DNA of 64,000 nt from Castor canadensis (GCF_047511655.1 NC_133399.1:4033333-4097332), one strand, 5' to 3'; shown: positions 1-12,108, counted from the first letter of the stretch. Numbers and translations: made by a program. Notes: generated from the sequence alone by a model not told the origin.

Positions 1-322
1 TCCTTCACAGCACCCACACATATCTTGGAGCATTACACAACTACATTTCATTGGTAGATTTCATTTGTCTCTCTCAGTCCCTGTATGGCAGAGAAAGATG
101 ACTGTTGGAATCAATGCCATGGTTGTGTGCTAGTGTGAGCACCTCTAGACAACAGCTTGCACATAGTGACATAGCAATGGGGTTTTAAAAGGGATATATT
201 GAAACAATGAGTGAATGGAAAGCAGTGGTACACTATGATGCCATCACAAATATCTTTGTATTTTTTTAATGAGTTGCTATTCAGGGGAAGATACAGTTTT
301 GGGACAGTTCTATATTTTCTAC

Positions 323-446
323 CTGTCTGATTGGATATGTGTCTGTCTGGGCAAAAACCACAAGTAAAGCAGCAAATAGATCTTCCTTCCTGTGGAATTA
401 TCCTGAACCCTGAAAGGCAGCTCTGGTTACAAACAGATTGAGAATT
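323..446 (-). CDS. Vomeronasal type 2 receptor, cysteine-rich exon (partial gene)
   Basis: On the minus strand a 124-bp open exon lies between an acceptor (cttcag at about 447-452) and a donor (gtag just below 323). The peptide carries the V2R/NCD3G cysteine pattern: two spaced Cys, a CC pair, then two more Cys, in the setting SVCNQSC, SICCFTC and FCPDRHISNQT. V2Rs are class C GPCRs of vomeronasal sensory neurons, and this segment links the Venus-flytrap domain to the seven-helix domain. In V2R genes this exon is typically about 124 bp, which agrees. The next exon (seven-helix) would lie left of the window. I did not find the preceding exon in the following kilobase, so this may be a lone exon or part of a gene with a long intron. 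The exon has no stop or shift. I am confident of the family but not of whether the gene works. Confidence 0.78.
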
Positions 447-1534
447 CTGAAGGGAAAGAGAAGCAACAATCATTATCTTGCATGTTATTAAGAACTTTTA
501 AAAGATGTAAATTTCTCTGTCTTCATAAAAGAAATTCACCTTTCAGTAGATAGTCATTACTATGTCTTAGTCCACCCTTCTTTAACATCTTAATTCTGTA
601 TTAAAATGGTTATTTTTCATTTGATTTTTCACTGTTTACCCAGTGAACTTTTATTACCAGTACTACCCAGGTTCACCTTTATTTCTTTCATATATTGCCA
701 GTTAACATGCCTTGGTGTTTCCCTCATCTATTTAACAATTTCCTGAGAAATCTTTATGATCAATGCTTCCATGTAGTAATGTTTCTGAGAACTGGTATAT
801 CTGAGGATATTTTACTAATTTTCATACTTGGCTGTATATAAAATTTTACATTCTAGATAAAAGAATGTCATAACATGATGCATAGACACACTATAGAAAG
901 AAGTGAAGAAACAAAAGATACAAAAAAGCACAAATAACAAAGAAGTAATGGGAGTCCACTGTTAATCGTGTCTTCCTGTTTACTCCAGTTTTGGGCTTTA
1001 TAATCCAGGTGGGCACATATTCATAGAAATCAGCCACACACCATAGTTGCAAAGAATGATTTTTATCTGAATCTCTAACAAAATTTTGTAGGACTTTCTA
1101 ACTGTTGAAAGACAAAATGAAATCATGCCTGTGCTTTGAGATTCAAAGTACAACAAAGGTTGAAGAGTGAGCAGTATCTAAAATAACAAGGGAAATGGTG
1201 GTGGCATCTAGAAAGCTGAAAATCATTTTCCAATGCACAATTCACTCATATTTACTGCACACCAGAACTTACTAACATCTCTGAACACATATGTTTAATA
1301 ATTTAAAGATATCTGCAAGGATATGTTTGGCATTAATACAGGTATTTATCACTAGTTATAATTATTAAGTTTATTCACTCAACTGTTGCATGATAAATAT
1401 ACCAAAATTGAAAAATAATACCTGCATTGACCTTGTTCATTTACAGCCATTAGCTCAGAATGTGTAAAAGCAAGATTCCACAGTATCAAATGTGAAAGAT
1501 GAATTTATTACTAGTTAAAGGGTCACACTTAGGA
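447..1534. other. AT-rich non-coding stretch, nothing recognised
   Basis: No exon with family resemblance, SINE or LINE was recognised. It may be intron of the V2R gene. Open frames here are short and lack motifs. Confidence 0.4.
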
Positions 1535-4500
1535 AAGATTCTAAGATGGCGTCTAGAGGGATGAAGCAGAATGTGTGCCTCCTGAAGTAAAATCTTGGAG
1601 AGATGCTGGAGATGCACCTTACAGGCAAAACCACTGAGAAGAGGCAAAACTTTGACCCCTCCACAGCTCCAGCCTGCGCAGAGCATCTCCACTTGACATT
1701 AAATGTAGAAACCAGGAGGGCCCCCGGGCTGCCACCAGATGCTGGTGCCCAGATGGCTTGGAAGACACAGACCACAAGGTGAGCTAAGCAGTATGCAGTA
1801 CTCCCACAGACAACCCTGGGCCAGATCAGCATAGCCCCCTGGACAGACTGACCCCCACCCAGGGAAAAAAGAGAAACTGAGTAATAAGCAATAAGAACAA
1901 TAAAGAAACGTAGCAAAGAAGGTGGGGTGCCCTGAGTACCGAAGAGGGGGGAGGGGAATACCTCACAGAAATGTAAATAAACAAGCCTGGCCAGAGAAGG
2001 CAGGAGCGGTGGCACACGCCCACCAACCAGGAGCAGGAAAGCTTGTAGAAGCGGCAGTGGGAGGAAAACTCCACAGGAGATGGGGGAAGACCCACTTCCC
2101 ACATGAGCTGTAGATAAACACACTGGCCTGAGAAAGCAGATGCAGTGTCACCTCGCCCAGTGTGCTTGGAAAGAGGAAAGCTTGTAGCAGCAGCTCGTGC
2201 ACAGAAGAACTCTGAGTAAACAAAGGCTGCGGGGCCAGGTGAGTGCTAAGCTCACCCCTGAGATCTGCATAAATAAAGCCTCCAGCAACAGCAGGCTGAC
2301 AGCAGTGGGCAGGCAAGCCACAGCTGCAGATAGCCATTCACAGAACTGTCTCCAGACTTCTTTTCTCTCTTCCCACCTTTGATAAAACAACAACCAAACT
2401 ACACCTGCATGCTGAAAAACTTACTGAAACTGTATTGCATTTGAACTTGGGACACTTTGTGGGTTTTTTTTTTTTGTTTTGTGTGGTTTTGTTTTATTTA
2501 ATTTTTCCCCTTTGATGAGACAACTACAGAACAACATCTGAGGCACCGTCTCCAGGATTGGAGGCTGAGGGACGAACACCAAAATTATTAAGAGTGAAAC
2601 TTTATTGCATTTGAACTTGCATTTGAACTTATATATTTTTTTCATTTAGTTATTTATTTATTTATTTTAATTTTAATTTTTTATTTTCATCCTCTCTTTG
2701 TCTCTCTAATGCCTTTTCACCTTATGGTGGATTAGTACACTGTCTCTCCCTGTTTATACCTTTGAAACTTTTTTTGCTTGTATCTTTGTTTTGTTTTTTC
2801 TACTTGTTTATTTGTTTTTCCCTTTTCCTTTAACTTCTTTGCTTTGCATCTCTTCTTACCCTTCCATTCTAAATATCACTAGTGCTATTATTACAAGCCA
2901 GAAAATACTTAATTGCACACAGTACAGGGACAATAACAACACCAAGAGCAATGATGGGAAGACAGAAAAAACAGGGAAACCACTTTCCCCACAGCAAAAA
3001 ATTAGTACAGGAACCAGAGGGAAATGAAGAAAACAGATACTCAGATACAGACTCCAGAAAAATGAAGATAAACTATGCCAAAGGACCCAATGAAGCCCAC
3101 AAGAACAATCTAAAAGAAGAAATACTATAGATAATCAATGAGGATTTTATAGAGATGATACTGGATGTGTCCAACCAAAATGAATAGGAGACACTCAAGA
3201 AATTCCAAGACAACAAAAGTAGAGAATTTGAAAAAGCAAAAGAAGAAATAAAGGAAACCATAGAAGCACTGTATATACACCAAAGTGAAACAGAGAACAC
3301 AATTAATAAAGAGATAAAGGAACTCAGGACAAAAATAGAAAACATTAAAGAGGCAACGACCCAGGATATGGAAAACCTCAGAAAAAAGAATGAAACAGAG
3401 CTGCAAAACAAAACAGAAGGCCAATCCAGCAGAATAGAACAAACAGAAGACAGAATCTCAGAACTCAAAGATGAAATAGTAATTAAAGTAAAATTGAAGA
3501 ACTATTAGTTAAACAACTGAAGTCCTGTGAAAAGAAAATGCAAGAACTCATCAACTCCATCAAAAGACCAAACCTGAGAATCATGGGCATCTAAGAAGGA
3601 GAAGAGGTGCAAGCGAAGGGAATGCGTAATATATTCAGCAAAATAATAACAGAAAATTTCCCAAATCTAGAGAAATCTAGTCCCATACAGATGCAAGAGT
3701 TCTTCAGAACACCAAAGAGATCAGATCAAAATAAAACTACCCCACGAAATATCATCTTTAAAACAATTTCAGAAACTAAAAAAGAATATTGCAGGCTGTA
3801 AGAGAGAAAAAACAAGTAACATACAAAGGTAAACCCATCAAAATCACAGCAGACTTCTCAACAGAAACATTAAAAGCAAGAAGAGCTTGGGGTGAGATCT
3901 TCCGGGCACTGAATGAAAATAACTTCAACCCCAGGATACTCTACCCAGCAAAACTATCATTCAAAATAGATGGAGCAATAAAAGTCTTCCATGATAAGCA
4001 GAAACTAAAACAATATGTGACCACAAAGCCACCACTACAAAAGATTCTTCAAGGGATTCTGCACACAGAAAGTGAAACCCAACATAACCATGAAAGGACA
4101 GACAGCACCAAACTACAGGAAAAGAAAAAGCAAGAAAGTAGATAGTAACCTCAACTTAGGTACACACAATCAAACCTTCAAACAACTAAAACAACTAAAT
4201 GACAGAAATCACCACATAACTATCAGTACTAACACTTAATGTTAATGACTTAATTCCCCCATCAAAAGGCACCGTTTGACAAAATGGATTAAAAAAGAAG
4301 ATCCAGCAATTTGTTGCTTACAGGAGACCCATCTCACCAACAGAAATAAGCATAGGCTTAGGATGAAAGACTGGAAGATTTACCAAGCCAATGGCCCCTG
4401 TAAACAGGCAGGAATAGCAATACTTGTCTCTGAAAAAGTAGACTTCCATCTACATTGATCAAATGAGATAAAGAAGGACATTCCATACTAATAAAAGGGG

Positions 4501-4703
4501 AAATAGACCAAAAAGAAATAACAATTATCAACCTATATGCACTCAACGTCAATGCACCCAATTTCATCAAACATACCCTGAAAGACTTAAAAGCATATGT
4601 TAAGTCCAATACGGTGGTTGTGGGAGATATTAATACCCCATTATCATCAATAGATAGGTCATCCAAACAAAAAATCAATAAAGAAATTCAAGATCTCTCC
4701 ATG
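1535..4703 (+). mobile_element. LINE-1, 5' end present, 3' truncated, decayed
   Basis: The element starts near an aagatggcg motif, of the kind seen at mammalian L1 5' ends. It continues through a 5' UTR of about 1.3 kb that aligns by eye with the L1 at 36.5 kb, an ORF1 remnant (about 2,950-4,145) and the start of ORF2. ORF1 is interrupted several times, for example by a stop near 3,127 and another near 3,592. The ORF2 endonuclease remnant (about 4,190-4,703) keeps the QETHL motif and then ends abruptly in the middle of the domain, where unrelated sequence and a SINE begin. There is no poly-A tail. Loss of the 3' end is unusual for L1, which normally loses the 5' end, so a later deletion or rearrangement is likely. 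Confidence 0.88.
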
Positions 4704-4732
4704 AACATTTCAATTGCAGGAAAAAGATTGTA

Positions 4733-4948
4733 GCACTGGGGTTTGAACTCAGGGTCTCATGCTTGCTAGGCAGATTTTCTTACCTCTTGAGCCATACCAC
4801 CAGTCCTTTTATTTTTGTGGAGGGTTTTTTCAAGATAGGGTCTTCAGAACTATTGCTCCAGGACTTGCATTGAACCCAGATCCTACTCATCTCTGCCTGC
4901 CCAGTAGTTAGGAATACAGGCATGAGCCACCAGCACCACAGCCTACAA
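4733..4948 (-). mobile_element. Composite SINE (tRNA-derived plus 7SL/B1-like)
   Basis: Read on the minus strand, a 7SL/B1-like half is followed by a tRNA-like half with A-box-like (tggctcaagaggta) and B-box-like (gagttcaaacccc) segments. The same two-part unit recurs across the window. Confidence 0.75.
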
Positions 4949-5132
4949 AATAAATTTTAATTGCTGCCAAGTCTCCTTTAACTTTCAAATATGCACAGAT
5001 TCTTCACACCTTTTCCTGAGCAACCACCCTAGCCATGGATACTGCACTAATCCCTCCTCACTCACCATTGGCCATTACAAACTGGCCAAGTCTTTACCAT
5101 CCCACATGTTAACAAGTGCTTAAAAGGCTTTG

Positions 5133-5335
5133 CCTCATGCCAGTGGCTCACACCTGTTATCCTTGCTAGTCAGTATGCAGAGACCAGGAGGATTTTGATA
5201 AGTTCATAGGACCATATCTCAAAAATATCTAACAGATTAAAGGACTGATCAAATGACTTAAGTGTTTAGCATCTGCCTAACATGCATGAGGTACTGAGTT
5301 CAAACCCTAGTACTGACCCCTTCCCCCAAAATTAC
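5133..5335 (+). mobile_element. Composite SINE (7SL/B1-like plus tRNA-derived)
   Basis: The B1-like half begins at tggctcacacctgttat. The tRNA-like half ends with gagttcaaaccctagtac. It is the same composite type as the preceding element, in the opposite orientation. Confidence 0.72.
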
Positions 5336-7534
5336 TGAAACACGAACTCCACCTTATTTGTCCTCTGCTCACTACTACTCTACTGTATTTGGCAGAGATC
5401 AGAGCACGAACTGGGATTCTCTCCCTCACTTATGATAAAGTTCTTTAATACATCCATGTGTCTTGCCTGGAATCTTTCACATTAGACAGGAAGAATCTGG
5501 TTGTATTTTGTTCAGGGAGTATGCAAATTTGCAAAATTAGGACTTTCCTCCTGGTCCAGTGTGTCCTCACCTAACTTGGCTTTGTCTAAGTCTGTATCAT
5601 TGTGAAAATGAGTATGGAATTCTCTCAGCATATTATTGTCCCCATTTCCCAATGGAAGAAGCAGGGTCCACTCTGAAGAGCAGGTTCTATTCACCTACAA
5701 TGAATACCAAGACTGCGTTGGGTAAGGACAAGGGAGGAGGTTTGGTATCATAGGGGCTGTGGCTGGAAACTTGTATTTGGTCCTAGAACTGTGGCAAGTA
5801 GGGGAGCACTTCTCCTGTAACTCAGATCTCAGGGTATGGAGCCCAGATCACTAACCAATTAGCAGTACTTGTGGAAGGAACAGTAAGAACTGATGAATCA
5901 GAGACTTTACAAGTTGGTTAACCCAGGAAATGCCTTCCTGACTGCCATTTTCTGAATCACCCAGTGCTGAGAGCAATTTTGCATGACTCAGTCATTGTGA
6001 CCTATAGGTGGCACCAGGAAAGTGGCAGAACTCAAATCACCACAGAACCTTCACATGGTGAGTTTGTGACTGGTGTCCCCAGTCCTGAGAGGATGAGGTT
6101 ACAACCATCCAGAAATGGTGACTACAGACCCCAGGCTTCCCCTCTGCACCTCTGGAGTCTGTGACCATTGGTGCAGCTTTGCACTCCTTCTCCACAGTGA
6201 AGGGAGGATGGCAGATGGGCAAACTCTGGCATTCTGTCCTCTAAGTGCAGGCGACTTGCCCCAGGCCCAGAGCCCTACCAGGGCACTTTGCACCTCAGTG
6301 CCACAACTTCCCAACAGACAGTAGGCAGAGGTTCTTTGTTCCTGCATGGGAGGAGATATGGTCCTTTGGAGTCCCCAATTCCTTTAATATCTGTGGGACA
6401 GAGCTGATTACCTGAATCTGCTAAAAGTTTGAAAACAGGCTGTTAAATTTAGGGTCCCCAACACCTTCTACCTTAGACATTTTCCTAAATGTCTTTTTAT
6501 AATGAGTTCACAGCTTGAGATTTTTCACAAATTGATATTCTCCATGGAAGAACCACATTTCTCTGTCTCTCCATATTTCTTGTGATTTCTTACAATTTTA
6601 GGGGGAGAATGGACATATCAATCCTAGTGACACATGTGAGGTGTGGACTGAATTCTTGTTCCAAATTAAGCAATGTCTGACTCAACAGTGAGTAGATGCA
6701 AACCCACAGGTCTTCATTAAGGAAAAGAAGGGTAAAAACTGCAAGGGAGAGACTGGCCGTAGTCATCCAAGACATAGCAGGTGGGCCAGTTAAGGGTATT
6801 TATGCTACTTTTTGGGCAATTTGAGGGGTTAAAACTCCATGATTGTTTCTGACAAGTGGATGTTTGCCTGGGTCTTCTTGACAAGTGGATTTTGAAAAAC
6901 AATGTATTAGGTGGGCATGCAACAAACATTTGGCACAAAGGACATTCTTTATAGAAACCTCTCTTCTACATTACGATATTTGCTTCTTAAAGATGTGTGT
7001 TGCCATGCCCGCCCTTTGGTATTGTTTCAAGGTGACTTCCTTCTGCATTCTGTATTGTCTCTATAAGATGTTTCTGTTTTGATGCACTGTTCTGGATATC
7101 CTTTGATCGGTGCTGTCCCCTGATGAGTACGTTGAGGGGCTGTGAGCACCCGATTGTGGAGGCTGCCGGGAGAGTGGCCTCATTAACAACAGCACAGCAC
7201 ACACTAGCCAGAGCACATGTGTGACTCTGTCTTCTGAATGCATGTGACACAGTGTCAGGACTGGTGATCCCATTCAAACCTCAACCCCAGCTGCCTCCAT
7301 GAAACTGGAATTGGCTTGTGCAGAGAACCACATGAGGTCTGGAGAGTGAGTCCTTGAGTTTGGAAGACATGATGGCAGTGCTCCGCCACCAGGACAGTTC
7401 TGTCAGGACAAACCTCTACCCGGGTCACCCAGAGACTATAGGAGGAAGAGGGGTTTGGAAGAGAAAGGGAAGAAACTGGTGAGGTTAAGCTGAGGTCTCT
7501 GCAGTGCGTAGGTGAATTCTGGGTTCTGGCATTG
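5336..7534. other. Unannotated spacer, nothing recognised
   Basis: Mixed-composition DNA with short overlapping open frames on both strands that show no domain or signature. I see no exon with credible coding character. Confidence 0.4.
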
Positions 7535-7600
7535 AGACTGAGGTTTGAACTCAGGGCCTTGCATGTAGTAGACAGGTGTGACAGCTCAAGCCCCAGCCAC
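7535..7600 (-). mobile_element. tRNA-derived SINE fragment
   Basis: Minus-strand tRNA-like half with a B-box-like gagttcaaacctcag segment, directly beside the 5S rRNA insertion. Confidence 0.55.
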
Positions 7601-7602
7601 AT

Positions 7603-7671
7603 ACAGCTGAACTCTCAGACGAGATCGGGCGCGTTCAGGGTGGTATGGCCGTAGACACAGCTGAACTCTCA
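7603..7671. repeat. 15-bp target-site duplication bracketing a 5S rRNA fragment
   Basis: The 15-mer acagctgaactctca occurs perfectly at 7603-7617 and again at 7657-7671. The 39 bases between the copies are 5S rRNA sequence. This is the signature of a retroposed insertion. Confidence 0.85.
7618..7656 (-). pseudogene. 5S rRNA pseudogene fragment (5S nucleotides about 1-39)
   Basis: Read on the minus strand, the segment begins gtctacggccataccaccc and matches the 5' end of vertebrate 5S rRNA as I know it, without visible differences, through about nucleotide 39. The rest of 5S, including most of the internal promoter, is absent, so it cannot be transcribed as a 5S gene. There is no A-tail. The upstream flank also matches 5S by three bases (tca), suggesting microhomology at the junction. 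Perfect flanking duplications and the lack of substitutions point to a fairly recent insertion. Confidence 0.88.
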
Positions 7672-7827
7672 AAGTGATGCTGGTATGTGGTAGACATAAA
7701 AGGATGGGAGTCACCATGGAAATCAGAGTGCTTGCACGTGACCCACCACTCTTGTCCTGCTCCTTAGGGGCACTAGCTCTTAGCTCTTTACTCCTCACTG
7801 CTATGGCTTCTTTTTTCTCTCTCTTGT

Positions 7828-7888
7828 GGTGCCGGGAAGGAATGCAGGGTCTCATGCATGCATTGGTCACTGAGCCTCACCCCAGCCT
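7828..7888 (-). mobile_element. tRNA-derived SINE fragment, degraded
   Basis: Minus-strand tRNA-like half recognisable from gcagggtctcatgcatg through tgagcctcaccccagcc. The promoter boxes are mutated. Confidence 0.45.
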
Positions 7889-8749
7889 TAAGTCATGAGT
7901 CTGGATGCCCAGACTATACAGCATCCAGCTGTGTGAACACAGCACTGAGAGGCTGACTGTGCAAAGGGGAGCGGGTGCCTCAGAAGCTGTGGCAGGAAGC
8001 AGCACATGCTCCTGGTGTGAGGATGACACAGTCTGAGTACAGCGCCAGAGTTGCTTAGCCACTTGCTGAGGGATGGCCTGGTGGCTGTGCCCACAGGGTG
8101 GCCTTGCTTTGGGACTCCAGCCCCGCTATGCAGCATGGAGCTACTCACCACTCCTTCCCAGGTTATGGGCAGAGGAGCAGGCCTGGGACCCCAGCTTCCA
8201 GCTCCCACATGTGGCCAGGCTCAGCGGTCTTCCTCTCAAGTGTTCTCTGCCCTTTCACTGCTGATGTGTGGGGACACACGGGGCCTGAGACTGACACCCT
8301 CCAGCTACCCTTGTGTTGGTTCTGCCAGGGATGGGGAAGTCATCAGAGGCCTGAGTGACCAGGTTCCCAGCTCTGGCCCATCCTAAGAGGAGGAGCCTGC
8401 AGGCTGTGTGGGACCTGAGGGGCAGAATGCCCTGTGCAGTCACCATCCCCTTCTGCCAGCCAGTGCTTGCAGGCATCACCATGGCTACTGCACTAGCCAG
8501 CAGAGGCCACAGTGTGAGCACTGCACATGGCTGCCCCATGCATGGCTGCCTGCCTGCTTCTGTGTCATTGCTTGGGGACCTCATCTAAAGCCCACAGTGC
8601 CACTGCATCATGTCAAGCAACCAGAGCCACCGAGTCAGCCGTGCTCACAGAGGTGTGGGTGGCCCAGCTCACTGAGGGTGAAGCTTGGGCTGGTCCATGC
8701 TGCCTTGGTGCGGGAGCAGTGCACCTTCAGTAGACACCACGCTGTGTGT

Positions 8750-8868
8750 GTGGCTTTGAGACAGGGCCTCCCTGTGCGGCCCAGGCTGCTCTTGAACTCC
8801 TGGGCTCAAGCCGTTCAACCACCTCAGCCTCCTGACTAGCTGATACTATAAGGGTGTGCTTCGTGTGT
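8750..8868 (-). mobile_element. 7SL/B1-like SINE
   Basis: The minus-strand 7SL-like body is seen in the plus strand as gagacagggcctccctgtg, then gctcttgaactcctgggctc and cctcagcctcctgactagc. It stands alone without a tRNA half. Confidence 0.65.
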
Positions 8869-9419
8869 GGATGGGGCCTTGGGGGTCAAACCCCAGGCAA
8901 CTTCTGATTTTGAACTTTGACCTTTTCCCTCACTAGCAATGTAGGACAGCTGCTTTGTCTTACTTTCAGTACAGAATCAATAGTTCACACGAGTACCTGG
9001 CAATGCCTTATAAATATAGTCGGCCTCGTGTGGTGATGGTGGCCGTGGAGGTGTGAGTGTAGTGAAGGTTACCAGGCTGTGCTGGGGTGTTCGGTGGTGT
9101 TGAGGGGCTGGTGAGAAGCGTTGTCACCTTGCAGGACTCATCAGACTGAGGAGCCTCTGTGTCTGTTCCTCGTTGTCACACGCTGATTGTGAGCTTGTGC
9201 AGGACTGCAAGGTAGGAGATCGTGAACAGACACATGCCAGGAGAGTTCTGTGCATGCCACACATGGAACAGACCAAAGTGAAACACGTGAGCACACGCCT
9301 CGATGCGGGGCCTCCCTCAGCTCAGAGACACAACACCAGAGGGTGGCCAAGCCACAGCTGCCTCTACAACTGCAACTAGAAGGGTGGCTCCCTGAAAAGT
9401 GCAGCAGCAAGCACTCACG

Positions 9420-9765
9420 CCGCTGCCTGTGGCTGTCACAAAATGCCCGAGAGAATCATTTCAAAGACAGGAAAGGTTTACTTTGGCTCAGGGGTTCAGA
9501 GATTTCAGTCCATGGTCACTTGACCCCATCCCTTTGGGTCTGTGGTGACATAGAACGTCCAGCAGTGGCAAGCATGTGACCAAGAAGGCTGCTCACCTCC
9601 TTGTAGCCAGGAAGAGGAGGAGGGGGCAGGTCACACTGTCCCCTTCTAGGGCTTCTCCCCAGTGACCTAAATTCCTCCCACAAGCCACACCTCCTGGGTT
9701 CCACCACCTCCCAAAAACGGCACAGGCAGGGCACCTTTGGGGGCCACTCAGGATCTGAACTCAAG
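9420..9765. repeat. Ancient mammal-wide interspersed repeat (MLT1-like LTR suspected)
   Basis: The string of features tttactttggctcagggg, cagtccatggtcacttg, gctgctcacctc and ccagtgacctaaattcctcc is a combination I know from old mammalian repeats of LTR type. A second, weaker copy lies at about 21,370-21,660. The family name needs a library search. Confidence 0.4.
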
Positions 9766-10465
9766 TGGAGATGGTGTAGGCTGAAGACGTGTGTGGGCTC
9801 TAGAAAGATGCTGCGTGGTTCATGCCAGGGACTTGAGTGTCCTTGCATTTTGGGGTGCACTGGGGTCCTGGGTCCAAGCCCCATGCATGCAGAGGGTGGC
9901 AGTGCATAGCCCACAGGAGCCACAGCTCCACCAGTACACTTCTGTTAGCCTGTGTGAAGGAAGCAAGTGAGGACCAGAGTGGCTTGGGTGGCTGCTGTTG
10001 GTGGGGGACACCCCTGGTGGCCGCTGTTTCACCACTGTGTTGTGGACACCTGCCTACCCATCTGTCAGTCTGTGTGGCTCAGCCTTCTCTTGGCTGTGCC
10101 ACTCTCCTCACTGTGACTCTGTCCTATGATTTCACCATGTTCTCACGTGGGTAAGAACTGTCACAACAGCTCCTGGTCACCCAAAGGCCTGCCAGGGAAC
10201 TGATGGTGCTGTGCTGGTGCCGTTCAGCCTCCAGGGCTCCATGACCACTAAGCTGCTCACCCTCACAGCTGCCCACACTGGAGATGGGGGACTTGAGCCA
10301 GCAATCAGTCCAGCTCTGACAGTCCTGTGGTCACCCAGGCTGGGTGACCTGCTCTGGGTCCTTGGACAGCAGAGGGTGGCAGGGTGGCCGCCACTAAGGA
10401 AGGGAGTGTGAAAGATGTGCAGGTGGAGTCCTCACAGGTGTCCTTTTGTGCATCTTGTCACACAG

Positions 10466-10923
10466 GTTCCTGGCTGACGAGGACAGTCTGGAGTATAAGT
10501 ACTACAAACTGAAGCTGGCAGAGGTGCAGCGCAGGGGCCTGAGTGTCCCCGGACCTGAGTAGCCACCTACCTCAGCCAAGTGCACCATGCGGGCCCTGCT
10601 GTATGCATGGGCTGTCCACAGCCTCAAGAAGAGGATCCTCCCGGGACGACACCAGCTGCTCCGCACCCAGGGCCTGCGGAGCTGGAAGGCCAGGCAAGCC
10701 ACCACTGGCACCCAGACACTGCTGTCCACAGCCACCAAGCTCAGGTCCCAGGGCCGGCAGGCTCTAGGCTCCTCGCAGGCCAAGCCGTCCTTGTCAGGCA
10801 GGAGTGATGTCAATAGGAATGACCCACCAGGACCCAGCCCAGAAACCTCAGGTCCCACCCCCAGTCCAGGAGCAGACATCCTGGAGGCCCTGCCAACCTC
10901 CTCTCCCTGCCTGTCCACTGATG
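10466..10923 (+). CDS. SUGP2: SUGP2 exon: end of first SURP module and basic linker, with in-frame stop
   Basis: Acceptor cacacag ends at 10465 and donor gtgggt starts at 10924. The first base completes a codon begun in the previous exon, which was not found. FLADEDSLEYKYYKLKLAE is the C-terminal half of a SURP module. TAG at 10560-10562 interrupts the frame after GLSVPGPE. The same frame then stays open with a SUGP2-like Arg/Lys-rich stretch (MRALLYAW, LKKRILPGR, TTGTQTLLS). The exon ends in phase 1 on a G that joins TT of the next exon to make Val. Continued similarity beyond the stop shows it is a point lesion or base error and not the true end. Confidence 0.8.
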
Positions 10924-11154
10924 GTGGGTGTTCACTCCCCCTCATCCCAGTCCCTCCACAGCCAGGGCAGTGAGCACTTGGTGTGGGCTGGGTGGCAGGG
11001 AGTACCTGGGGACTGGCCAGGTCGAGTGGATGGGGACACTCCCACGCTCCTTCCTAGAGCCACTGGCAACCCCCTCATCTCCTGAGAGCAGAGCTGGCAC
11101 AGATGCACCAAGAGCCTCGGTGCTCCTGATGTGGGCAGCAGCCTGTGATTCTGT

Positions 11155-11420
11155 TCTTACACTGTTGTCCCCCACAATCTGGGGGACAAGTTCCAGACCC
11201 CTGCAGGTGCCAAAATCCACCACACTCCTATCTCCATAAAATGCACAGGGTTTGCCTGTCGTCTCACACCTGCTCCTCCTCCCACACACCTGTCAGTCTC
11301 GGTGACTTGTGACACCTCATACAACATACAGTCTGTGCACTCAGTTGTTATACCATTTTGTATAGGGTGGAGGAAGGTCTGTATGTGTCTAGTACAGACA
11401 CCATTTCTTCTGAAGTATTT
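11155..11420. mobile_element. Ancient DNA transposon fragment, Tigger-like
   Basis: Segments such as gttccagacccctgcaggtg, gttataccattttgtatagg and a closing tctagtacagacacc resemble old TcMar-Tigger family repeats, recognised by eye only. Confidence 0.4.
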
Positions 11421-11454
11421 CTGTTGGGTTTTGTTTTGGTTTTTATTTGTTTGG

Positions 11455-11607
11455 TAGGACTGAGGTTTGATCTCAGGGTTTCATGCTTGCAAGGCAGATG
11501 CTCTACTGCTTGAGCCATTCCTTCAGCCCTTGGTCAGTGCTAGGGATTGAACTCGTGACCTCACACATGCTAGACAGGCCCCTACCCCTGAGCTTCACCC
11601 CAGCTCT
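11455..11607 (-). mobile_element. Two adjacent tRNA-derived SINE fragments
   Basis: Two minus-strand tRNA-like halves lie back to back (about 11,455-11,530 and 11,535-11,607). They end in plus-strand gagccattccttcagccc and gagcttcaccccagctc, and each carries a degraded B box. Confidence 0.6.
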
Positions 11608-12108
11608 CTCCCAGGATTGAATCCATGGCTTGACATTCCCTCTTGTCCCCTCCTCTCCCAGGTCCCTCTAGTTGTGCACTGTGGGCTCCTGCCTTGCATA
11701 GCTTCCATGCTGACTGGTGTTAGTGACCCCTTCTTGGCTGCCTTCTCTCTTTGGTGCACCTGCCCTTTGCCAGCTCCCCTCTCCTCTGTGGTGACGCCTC
11801 CTGCCCACACCATGTCCTCACGCAGCCCGAGCCCCTCAAATTGTGCTTCGGCTGAGCCCTGGGTGCCATTCATCCTGAGGCTCCTCACAGCAGGACGTCT
11901 AGGACAGTGTGGTGACCATATGCCTGTCACCCATAGCCAACCCAGGGGTGCGTGCATGAGGGAAGGGCAGGAGCTGCCTGGGGCCTCCAAGACACAGGCT
12001 GAGAAGCAACCCTGGCACATTGCCTGTAAGTTGGTGAGGTGCAGAGAGGGATGTGGGTGTCATTATAGTCAGTGTCCACAGCTGTGACAGTTGCAGTCTC
12101 TTTTGTAG

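Noticed and set aside
1515..2123. 202-codon minus-strand open frame
   Set aside because: Antisense to the L1 5' UTR; the same antisense frame type recurs at 36,660-37,247 over the other L1.
5964..6347. Exon of an upstream SUGP2 part
   Set aside because: Overlapping open frames on both strands without SUGP2-like residues or matching splice phases.
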